A stretch of 64,000 nt of DNA, from contig JBFMAV010000003.1 of assembly GCA_040755535.1 (NCBI GenBank), positions 62,001 through 126,000 of the forward strand, given 5' to 3'. The notes under the pieces are model-generated. The model was not told the origin of the DNA, made no database searches, and worked only from the letters and a program-made list of their open reading frames with translations. The DNA comes from Aquabacter sp040755535. GTDB taxonomy: Bacteria; Pseudomonadota; Alphaproteobacteria; Rhizobiales; Xanthobacteraceae. The translations under genes were made by a program, and so were the position numbers. This document shows, piece by piece, positions 58,078 to 64,000 of this stretch (positions are counted from its first letter, which is position 1; every line of letters starts with the position of its first letter).

Positions 58078-58782
58078 TCACACGCCCAGATAGGCACGCT
58101 TGACGCCGGGATCGGCGGCCAGGGTCCCCGATGCTCCAGAAAGCACGACATGACCTGCCTCCAGAACATAGCCGCGATGGGCCACCGAAAGCGCGAGCAT
58201 GGCGTTCTGTTCCACCAGCAGAACCGAGACACCCTGGCGGTTGATGGCGCCGATGGCGGCATGCAGTTCGTCCACGACGATGGGGGCAAGGCCGTGGCTC
58301 GGCTCGTCGAGCAGAAGCAACTTTGGCTGACCCATCAGCGCGCGGCCGATCGAGACCATCTGCTGCTCCCCGCCGGACATGGACCCGGCAAGCTGAGCCT
58401 GCCGCTCCTTCAGGCGCGGGAACAGCGCGAATACGCGCTCGATCCGGGCCGCAAGGTCCCGTGCGCCACGATGGAAGAAGGCGCCCATCATCAGGTTGTC
58501 GCGCGTGGTCATGCGCGGAAAGACATGGCGCCCCTCGGGCACATGTCCGATGCCAAGGCCCGGAATGCTGTGGGCAGCTCGCCCGAGCAAGGCCGTGCCT
58601 TCGAACGCAATATGGCCGCGCGCCTTGGGGATCAGCCCGGATATGGCACGCAGCAGCGTGGTCTTGCCGGCGGTGTTGGCGCCGAGCACCGCCACCGTCT
58701 CGCCCGCCGTCACATCGAGGGTGACGCCGCACAGCACGTCTGGGCCGCCATAGGCGGCGCAAAGCTCTTTCACCTCAAGCAT
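58078..58782 (-). CDS. LivF-type ABC transporter ATPase
   Basis: 234 residues from ATG 58782 (AGGAGG 6 bases upstream). Walker A GANTAGKTTLL (Asn-Thr where Gly-Ala is usual), signature MSGGEQQMVSIGRALMG, and Walker B KLLLLDEPSHGLAP followed by a switch histidine. It is one of the two ATPases that drive a branched-chain-amino-acid/amide type importer. It overlaps the livG stop by eight bases. The cargo is likely set by the binding protein encoded at 61918. Confidence 0.92.
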   Translation of the reverse strand: MLEVKELCAAYGGPDVLCGVTLDVTAGETVAVLGANTAGKTTLLRAISGLIPKARGHIAFEGTALLGRAAHSIPGLGIGHVPEGRHVFPRMTTRDNLMMGAFFHRGARDLAARIERVFALFPRLKERQAQLAGSMSGGEQQMVSIGRALMGQPKLLLLDEPSHGLAPIVVDELHAAIGAINRQGVSVLLVEQNAMLALSVAHRGYVLEAGHVVLSGASGTLAADPGVKRAYLGV

Positions 58783-59515
58783 GAGCACCCTCCTGTCCGG
58801 CGGCGCCGTGGCCCAGATAGGCTTCGATCACCTGCGGATGAGCTGCGACCTCGGCCGGCCGGCCGCAGGCGAGAAGGCGGCCGAAATTCACGGCGAGCAG
58901 GCGGTCGCACAACGCCATGATCGCGCGCATGTGGTGCTCGACCACGAGGAAGGCGAGGCCCTCGCGCTTCAGCGCGCGGATCACTGCCATCACTTCGTCC
59001 ATCTCGGTCGGCGTCAAGGCGGCCATCACCTCATCGAGCAGTAGAACGCGCGGTTCGGTCGCCAGGGCGCGGGCCATTTCGACGAGGGCTTTCTGGGGAA
59101 AGGTGAGATCAGTCACGTCGGCTTGCGCGATCGCCGTCAGGCCGAGTTTATCCAGTATCGCCAATGCCTTGACCCGAGCACCCTTCAGGTCGTTGCGCAG
59201 CAGCGCGGCGGTCGTGACGTTTTCCAGGACGCTCATGTCGGGAAACAGGGCCGCGTTCTGGAAGGTCTTGGTCATGCCCTTGGCGGCGACCCTATGGGGC
59301 TTGAGGCCGGAAATGGTTTCCCCGGCGAGCCGCACCGTTCCGGCGGTCAAAGGCTGGAGGCCGACCAGCGCATTGAACAATGTGGTTTTGCCGGCCCCAT
59401 TGGGGCCGATAAGTCCGAGAATATCTCCGGGTTCAAGGGTAAAGGATACGCCATCCACCGCCTTAAGTCCGCCGAAGCTGACGCAGAGGCCGTCCGCCTG
59501 AAGAAGCGCCGTCAT
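58775..59515 (-). CDS. LivG-type ABC transporter ATPase
   Basis: 246 residues. Walker A GPNGAGKTTLFNALVG; the signature region is altered, VTDLTFPQKALVEMARALATEP, with no LSGGQ-like sequence; Walker B is RVLLLDEVMAALTPTEMDEV. Most LivG proteins read LSYGQQRRLEIARAL at the signature, so LTFPQKALVEMARAL is a variant. The rest of the fold and switch histidine (VVEHHMRAIMALCDRLLAVNFG) are intact. It pairs with the LivF-type subunit under the two permeases. The gene starts three bases after livM ends. Confidence 0.9.
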   Translation of the reverse strand: MTALLQADGLCVSFGGLKAVDGVSFTLEPGDILGLIGPNGAGKTTLFNALVGLQPLTAGTVRLAGETISGLKPHRVAAKGMTKTFQNAALFPDMSVLENVTTAALLRNDLKGARVKALAILDKLGLTAIAQADVTDLTFPQKALVEMARALATEPRVLLLDEVMAALTPTEMDEVMAVIRALKREGLAFLVVEHHMRAIMALCDRLLAVNFGRLLACGRPAEVAAHPQVIEAYLGHGAAGQEGAHA

Positions 59516-59518
59516 GGC

Positions 59519-60532
59519 TCACGCTCCCCGCGCCGCGACGGCCGCGGCGGCGGCCGGTGGGAGGGGTGAGGTTCGCGTGCGCCGGGGCCACCAGGCCATC
59601 AGGCCGCGCGGCTGGATGAGGATGGCGGCGATCAAAATCACGCCGAACACGAACTGAGACAGGCCCGCCGCCTTGGAGGACAGGAAGGCGTTGGCCGTTT
59701 CCTCCAGGGGGATCAAGAACAGCGCCCCCACGATCGGACCGCCCAGCGTGCCAAGGCCACCCACGATCGCGATCATGGCCATGCGCACTGAGATGCCGGA
59801 GAGGGCGAAGATGGAATCGGGGTCGAAGAAGAAGGTGAATTGAGCGAACACCGTTCCGCATACTGCCGTGAGGGCCGCCGAGATGACGCTCGCGGTGAGC
59901 TTCACGCGGAAGGTATCGACGCCCGCCACTTCGGCCGCACTTTCGTTCTCGCGCACCGCCCGCAGCCGGTAGCCGATCGCGCCCGAGGCGAGCATGTGAA
60001 ACACCAGGCACACCAGCGCGAGAAGGCCGAGAATGATCCAGTAGTAGGAGGAAACGGCACGGAAGGCGAACAGGTCTGGCCGGCTCCCCATGAAGGGAAT
60101 GGAAAGCCCGACCGGACCGCCGGTGAGCCCGGCCCAACTGTTCGCCACGACCCGCAGGACTTCCGCGAACGCGAGGGTCGCCAGCGCGAAATAATGGCCC
60201 TTGAGGCGGAAGGTGGGCAGCGACAGCAGGGCCGCCGCGCCCGCCGCGACGCCCGCCCCCGCCAGCATGCCGAGCCAGGGAGAGATGCCGAACTTCAGCA
60301 GCAGCAGCGTGGAAGTATAGGCCCCGAGGCCGAAAAAGCCGGCATGTCCGAGGGAGACCTGGTTCGCAAGGCCCCCGACGATATTCCACGACTGGGCCAT
60401 GGCCGCGAACAGCAGGACCATGGCCGCCACCCGCAGCACATGGCCGCGCGGATCAACGGCGAGCGGGAGCAGCGCGGCGGCCAGGAAGAAGGCGGCCAGC
60501 GCGAGGCGGGAGGGCGTGAGACTGGAGGTCAT
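59519..60532 (-). CDS. LivM-type ABC transporter permease
   Basis: 337 residues with about nine to ten hydrophobic helices. The family stretch GGLANQVSLGHAGFFGLGAYTSTLLL and the coupling helix region LRAVRENESAAEVAGVDTFRVKLTASVISAALTAVCG are both present. FGVILIAAILIQPRGLMAWW near the C-terminus is characteristic of LivM. It is the inner-membrane pore half that pairs with the LivH-type gene upstream; the genes are separated by three bases. Confidence 0.93.
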   Translation of the reverse strand: MTSSLTPSRLALAAFFLAAALLPLAVDPRGHVLRVAAMVLLFAAMAQSWNIVGGLANQVSLGHAGFFGLGAYTSTLLLLKFGISPWLGMLAGAGVAAGAAALLSLPTFRLKGHYFALATLAFAEVLRVVANSWAGLTGGPVGLSIPFMGSRPDLFAFRAVSSYYWIILGLLALVCLVFHMLASGAIGYRLRAVRENESAAEVAGVDTFRVKLTASVISAALTAVCGTVFAQFTFFFDPDSIFALSGISVRMAMIAIVGGLGTLGGPIVGALFLIPLEETANAFLSSKAAGLSQFVFGVILIAAILIQPRGLMAWWPRRTRTSPLPPAAAAAVAARGA

Positions 60533-60535
60533 GGT

Positions 60536-61393
60536 TCAGGCGCCCTTGATGAGGCCCTGCGGGCGCAGGGCGAGAACCGCGATGAAGATCACGAACAGGC
60601 AGAGGTTTTGCAGCTGAATGGGAAAGACCAGGGTCGACAGCGACTGGACCACGCCGACCAGGATGCCGCCGGCGAGAGCCCCTGCCACGGAGCCCAGCCC
60701 GCCCAGCACTACCACCGTGAACATGAGCACCACGAACTGCCCGCCGATGGTGGGGCTCACCGTGATGTAGGGCAGGATCACCGCGCCGCCGAAGGCGGTG
60801 AGCGCCACCCCGAGCCCAAAGGCGAGCCCATAGGTGCGGCGCGTGTCCACGCCGACGAGGGTTGCGGCCATCGCGTCCTGCGCCACCGCGCGGATTGCCC
60901 GGCCCTGCCAGGAGCGGTCCAGGAACAGCCACAGGGCGACCGCGAGCACCACCGCGGCGACGAAGGCGTAGAGATAGGGCGCGCCGATGAAAATATCCCC
61001 CAGGCGATAGCCCGTGACCTGATAGGGCACGCTGACCGACCGGAAGGCGGAGCCGAACGTCATCAGCGCCGCATTCTCGATGGTGATGAGCAGGCCGACC
61101 GTGAGGAAGACCTGGGCGGCGGGCGGCGCGCGCAGCACCCGCTCGATGAGCGTGCGCTGGACCAGATATCCGACGCCGAACACGATGATGAAGGAGAGCA
61201 CCGAGCCGACCAGCGGATCGAGGCCGAGATAGCGCCAGGCGAACCAGGCCACATACATGCCGAGCATCAGAAATTCGGCATGGGCGAAATTGACGACGCC
61301 GAGCACGCCGAAGACGAGCGACAGTCCTGTGGCGATGACGCCATAGACGCCCCCGAGAAGTATTCCATCGACCAGGGCCTGAAGCATGGACAT
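60536..61393 (-). CDS. LivH-type ABC transporter permease
   Basis: 285 residues from ATG 61393 (an ATG at 61387 is better spaced from AGGG and may be the real start). Eight or so helices with ALVDGILLGGVYGVIATGLSLVFGVLGVVNFAHAEFLMLGMY at the N-terminus, RAVAQDAMAATLVGVDTRRTYGLAFGLGVALTAFGG as coupling loop, and VVLGGLGSVAGALAGGILVGVVQSL, all standard for LivH. It is first gene of the livHMGF-nitrilase transcript. Its promoter should lie in the 524-base divergent region to its right. Confidence 0.93.
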   Translation of the reverse strand: MSMLQALVDGILLGGVYGVIATGLSLVFGVLGVVNFAHAEFLMLGMYVAWFAWRYLGLDPLVGSVLSFIIVFGVGYLVQRTLIERVLRAPPAAQVFLTVGLLITIENAALMTFGSAFRSVSVPYQVTGYRLGDIFIGAPYLYAFVAAVVLAVALWLFLDRSWQGRAIRAVAQDAMAATLVGVDTRRTYGLAFGLGVALTAFGGAVILPYITVSPTIGGQFVVLMFTVVVLGGLGSVAGALAGGILVGVVQSLSTLVFPIQLQNLCLFVIFIAVLALRPQGLIKGA

Positions 61394-61539
61394 CCCTAAG
61401 GCTTGGGGAGGCGAGGAGCGCCGGGCGGAGCAGGGTGCGTCGATGCCGGTGGCGGTGCGCCGATCCGCCGGCTTGCTGGGGCATCCCGCCCCTTGAGGGG
61501 GCAGGCGCGCCGTGCGCTGCCGAGATCGACCTTAGGGCA

Positions 61540-61557
61540 TGTCGATAAAATCCGTCA
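61540..61557. promoter_or_regulatory. Candidate operator copy 1 (TGTCG-N8-CGTCA)
   Basis: Degenerate inverted repeat, one mismatch in the right arm. It is nearest to the livH start, about 150 bases upstream of it, where a bound protein could act as roadblock or co-repressor. Confidence 0.45.
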
Positions 61558-61681
61558 ATATCCCATCGACTTACTCCAGTCCGGAGGTGTATGTGTCTGC
61601 ATATCTCGTATAAATATATGAAAATAAACAAAAATTTGTAAAATTCTCATCAAGTCCGTCGTTTTGGCTGGCAGTATAAAA

Positions 61682-61698
61682 TGTCGCAAATTTCGACA
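61682..61698. promoter_or_regulatory. Candidate operator copy 2 (TGTCG-N7-CGACA)
   Basis: Perfect 5-bp arms with an AT-rich 7-base core CAAATTT. It adjoins a minus-strand TATACT element, so binding would cover the livH promoter. Confidence 0.55.
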
Positions 61699-61751
61699 TA
61701 TGCCGATTCTTTTGGCGCGAAACGGGGTGGATCGTCCCGCGATTGCATCAT

Positions 61752-61769
61752 TGTCGATCATGTCCGACA
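61752..61769. promoter_or_regulatory. Candidate operator copy 3 (TGTCG-N8-CGACA)
   Basis: Perfect arms, extendable to 6 bp on each side (TTGTCG/CGACAA at 61751-61770). It is the best match to the consensus and near the middle of the region. Confidence 0.6.
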
Positions 61770-61840
61770 AAATTTGATATGAAGCGGCCTATAATTCCGT
61801 CAAGGCCATGCAAAAAATGGATAGATGTGCGTTTTTTGGT

Positions 61841-61858
61841 TGTCGAAAAATATTGACA
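61841..61858. promoter_or_regulatory. Candidate operator copy 4 (TGTCG-N8-TGACA), overlapping a -35 box
   Basis: One mismatch in the right arm, though TTGTC/GACAA pair perfectly when shifted by one base. The right arm is the TTGACA -35 of the binding-protein gene, so occupancy would block that promoter. Confidence 0.55.
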
Positions 61859-61917
61859 ATGTGGGATTTTGTTCGCCATGTTTTTGCACCTTCCGGAAAA
61901 AGAAAAGGAACGTGCGG

Positions 61918-63129
61918 ATGCAGATGATCCTGAAACAGGCGCTCTGGGCGGGCGTGACAGCAGGCGCCTTTGTCCTGCCTCTGGCCGCCGTCGCACAGGT
62001 GCCGGCGCCGGTGAAGATCGGCGTGGTGCTGCCCTTGTCCGGGCCGAATGCCCAATTCGGAATCAACAGCCGAAACGGCATCGAGATGGCGGTCGAAGCC
62101 ATCAATGCGGCTGGCGGCATCAAGGCCCTGGGCGGCGCGAAGATCGAACTGGTGGTTGCGGACGTGCCGAGCCCCAATACGGCAGCGGCGGCCACCCAGC
62201 GCCTGATCAGCCAGGATCAGGTGGTCGGCGTGGTGGGCTCATTCGTGTCATCCATTACCCTCGCGGCGTCGGAAGTGACCGAGCGCGCGGGCGTGCCGAT
62301 GATCACCCACTCCTTCGCCGACCAGATCACCTCGCGCGGCTACAGATACATTTTCCAGGTGACGGCGAAGGCCACGACCTATGGCAAGGCACAGCTCGAT
62401 TATGCGTTAGATCTGGCCAAGCAGGCCGGTGCCCCGTCCGACAAGGTCGCCATCTTCTATGAGGATACGGCCTATGGAACGTCTCAGGCCAAGGGCTTGC
62501 GGGAGGCCGCAAAGACCGCGGGCCTCGCTCCGGTGATCGATGAGGCCTATCCGCTCGGCATTACGGACGTTGCCCCTCTGATCAATAAGCTTCGGGCGGC
62601 AAAGGCCGACATCGTCTTCCCCGTGTCCTATTTTAACGATGCGCTGCAAATCATCCGCGCGATGCGTCAGCAGCAGATCGAGGTTCCCACGGTGGGTGGC
62701 GCGGCCGGCTACATTATTCCCGACTTCAAGAAGGGGCTCGGGCCTTATGCGGAGGGCGTGTTCTCCGTGGCGCCCGCCAATTACGATTTCATCCCCGAGA
62801 TCGAGGCGCAATATGAGGCCAAGCATGGCACCTTCATGGCCCATGAAGTGATCATGTACGGGGCGGCCCTTCAGCACATGGCCCGGGCAATCGAGGAGGC
62901 CCGCTCTCGCGATCCGGAGAAGATCCGCGATGCCATTGCCGCGCTGAAGCTGTGCGGGAGCGGGTTCGCCGCGGGCATTCCGGGCGGCTGCACCGCATTC
63001 GACGCAAACGGGCTCAGCAGCACCGCCTTTCCCATCTTCGTGCAATGGCGTGGCGATGGCCTCGTCACGGTCTATCCGCCCAAGGCTGCGAAAGGCCCCG
63101 CCATCTGGGCCGGCAAGACATTGAACTGA
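61918..63129 (+). CDS. LivK-type ABC transporter substrate-binding protein
   Basis: 403 residues from ATG 61918 (AAGGAA 8 bases upstream). The Sec signal MQMILKQALWAGVTAGAFVLP ends near AVAQ, with a mature start around VPAPVKIGVVLPLSGPNAQFG. The Peripla_BP_6 fold is intact: GIEMAVEAINAAGGIKALGGAKIELVVADVPS, VVGVVGSFVSSITLAASEVTERAGVPMITHSFADQIT, VAIFYEDTAYGTSQAKGLREAA, YNDALQIIRAMRQQQIEVPTVGG-like. It delivers the ligand to LivHMGF. Divergence from livH and co-direction with the aldoxime dehydratase suggest the ligand is an aldoxime, nitrile or related aromatic/aliphatic compound; this is inference, as the family binds many things. Confidence 0.92.
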   Translation: MQMILKQALWAGVTAGAFVLPLAAVAQVPAPVKIGVVLPLSGPNAQFGINSRNGIEMAVEAINAAGGIKALGGAKIELVVADVPSPNTAAAATQRLISQDQVVGVVGSFVSSITLAASEVTERAGVPMITHSFADQITSRGYRYIFQVTAKATTYGKAQLDYALDLAKQAGAPSDKVAIFYEDTAYGTSQAKGLREAAKTAGLAPVIDEAYPLGITDVAPLINKLRAAKADIVFPVSYFNDALQIIRAMRQQQIEVPTVGGAAGYIIPDFKKGLGPYAEGVFSVAPANYDFIPEIEAQYEAKHGTFMAHEVIMYGAALQHMARAIEEARSRDPEKIRDAIAALKLCGSGFAAGIPGGCTAFDANGLSSTAFPIFVQWRGDGLVTVYPPKAAKGPAIWAGKTLN

Positions 63130-63181
63130 TCCCTGTGACACGGGTCCCGCCGCTCTACCAGTTTGTTTAGAGACTGGTTCA

Positions 63182-63208
63182 CCGATCAGGTTGATCCAAC
63201 CTGATCGG
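63182..63208 (+). promoter_or_regulatory. Perfect 11-bp inverted repeat between binding-protein and aldoxime dehydratase genes
   Basis: Arms 63182-63192 and 63198-63208 around GATCC, 53 bases after the binding-protein stop and 36 bases before the dehydratase start. No U-run follows. It may be an attenuating hairpin or a separate operator for the dehydratase. A partial direct copy (GATCAGG) follows at once. Confidence 0.6.
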
Positions 63209-63243
63209 ATCAGGCTTTCGAGCGCGGCCCACCGGAGGCGCCC

Positions 63244-64000
63244 ATGGTGTTTCACGTCGATTATCCGCGCACGGTCCCGGCGCGGCGTCCGGAAGGCCAT
63301 CAGCCTGCGGCGCCACGCTTCTCGCTGAGATGGGAGCATCCCGTCAGCCTGATCATCAGCGACTATTTCGCCCTTCAGGGGGACGGCCTGCCGTGGTCAG
63401 AGCAGCGGGCCTTTTTCGACCGGGTGGAGGCGGCCTTTCGCATCGACGGGCCGGACTGCCATGAAATCATGCGCTTCACGGACGCGCGAGGCGCGGTCAA
63501 TGCGGTCGTGGCCGCCTATTGGATCGACGCGACGCGCCATGCGCGCTGGGAACAGCAGTGCCCGCTGCTGGCGTGGTATCGCGATCCCGCGCGGCTCGCG
63601 GGGCCGCACGGGCTGTGGCGGGAAACCCTGCGGGTGCCCTATGATCGGCACGAGACGATCTATTCGACCCCCAATTATGCCATCGGACTCGCTCGCACGC
63701 CCGGCTCATCGCGCGTGCCCATCACGACGAACGGCTATTTCGGCGCCATGCGGGACCGCATTCCCCTGTCGTCCATCGACCCGCTGGAAAGCCCGCTCCC
63801 GCAAATGCCGCCCCGCCGCGCTATCGAGGGTCGGGGACGGCGCATCCGGGTCGACTCCCCGCTCAACATGATCTCCATCCGCTCCGGACAATTCTGGGAG
63901 GGGGCAGGGGCCGAGCAGACCGACGATTACACCCAGGCACTCCAGCCCAAGTTGATGCGGGGTATGGGCCATCTCGCGCGCCATCCGGTCGAGACCCATA
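63244..64000 (+). CDS. oxd: Heme-dependent aldoxime dehydratase (first 252 residues, cut by window edge)
   Basis: ATG 63244 with GGAGG upstream; open to the window end, 252 residues of about 350 usual. Family stretches: MVFHVDYPRTVPARRPEGHQ, HEIMRFTDARGAVNAVVAAYW, GPHGLWRETLRVPYDRHETIYS near 120-140, NGYFGAMRDRIPLS at 163-176 and NMISIRSGQFW at 208-218. These align with the regions that hold Arg178 and Ser219 of the Rhodococcus enzyme OxdRE as I recall them (Arg170/172 and Ser214 here). The heme ligand and catalytic histidine lie beyond the edge. The enzyme dehydrates R-CH=NOH to R-CN with ferrous heme. Co-occurrence with a nitrilase is the classic aldoxime-nitrile pathway. Confidence 0.92.
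   Translation, partial: MVFHVDYPRTVPARRPEGHQPAAPRFSLRWEHPVSLIISDYFALQGDGLPWSEQRAFFDRVEAAFRIDGPDCHEIMRFTDARGAVNAVVAAYWIDATRHARWEQQCPLLAWYRDPARLAGPHGLWRETLRVPYDRHETIYSTPNYAIGLARTPGSSRVPITTNGYFGAMRDRIPLSSIDPLESPLPQMPPRRAIEGRGRRIRVDSPLNMISIRSGQFWEGAGAEQTDDYTQALQPKLMRGMGHLARHPVETH

Larger units (their letters stand above)
61394..61917. promoter_or_regulatory. Divergent control region of the aldoxime/nitrile gene cluster
   Basis: A 524-base region, markedly AT-rich from about 61540 onward, between livH (minus) and the binding-protein gene (plus). It carries four TGTCG inverted repeats (listed separately). A plus-strand -35 TTGACA (61853-61858) with a weak CATGTT -10 (61877-61882) overlaps the last repeat. 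On the minus strand a TATACT -10 (61673-61678 as AGTATA) lies next to the second repeat. An AT-rich stretch at 61600-61640 could act as an UP element or bend. Confidence 0.65.

Noticed and set aside
59840..61399. 519-codon plus-strand open frame opposite livM/livH
   Set aside because: Antisense shadow with the typical highly charged composition seen opposite hydrophobic genes.

Overview
The window is GC-rich DNA, densely packed with operons, and looks like a free-living alphaproteobacterium. Hyphomicrobiales, and especially a Xanthobacteraceae-type methylotroph, fits best. This rests on gene content: a trimethylamine/TMAO operon, a short-Q-loop bd oxidase, LivHMGFK-type transporters, a giant kinase/histidine-kinase hybrid, and a degenerate palindromic element resembling those common in Rhizobiales. 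I saw no rRNA, tRNA or CRISPR, and no intact insertion sequence. Layout: (1) 1-4640, visibly lower GC: a surface-polysaccharide block on the minus strand (partial DegT aminotransferase, GT2, coiled-coil tandem GT2, FkbM methyltransferase), followed by about 850 bases with no supportable gene. (2) 5.5-15.6 kb: a hybrid kinase/AAA/GAF/histidine kinase whose kinase domain looks dead, a divergent AraC regulator, an exported alpha/beta hydrolase, and a peroxiredoxin, DsbA-like and MFS group. (3) 16.2-27.8 kb, minus strand: bd oxidase cydAB, poxB, a YdeP-type molybdoenzyme, an AaeXAB-like efflux set, the tail of a decayed SDR gene, and a LysR regulator. (4) 27.9-38.6 kb, plus strand: an L,D-transpeptidase lipoprotein, a two-partner secretion pair (5.4-kb exoprotein with GLUG and seven MBG repeats, plus its transporter), a CrcB fluoride channel, an SDR and an FAD monooxygenase. 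(5) 39.0-50.0 kb, minus strand: an eight-gene methylated-amine operon. An APC permease imports substrate, Tmm makes TMAO from TMA, Tdm makes dimethylamine plus formaldehyde, and a three-protein heme dimethylamine monooxygenase makes methylamine. A GcvT-like protein and PurU handle the folate-bound carbon. Divergent from it are an unknown protein, a GntR regulator, a signal-less binding protein, a GlxA-type regulator and a cysteine hydrolase. (6) 54.7-56.0 kb: a Xre/RES toxin-antitoxin pair with a palindrome inside its promoter. (7) 56.2-64.0 kb: the most interesting unit. livHMGF, a nitrilase and a TrmB-type regulator face a divergent liv-type binding protein followed by a heme aldoxime dehydratase that runs off the right edge. 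Together they could import an aldoxime or nitrile and convert it via the nitrile to a carboxylic acid. The divergent control region carries four copies of a TGTCG-N7/8-(C/T)G(A/T)CA inverted repeat, a candidate operator family.
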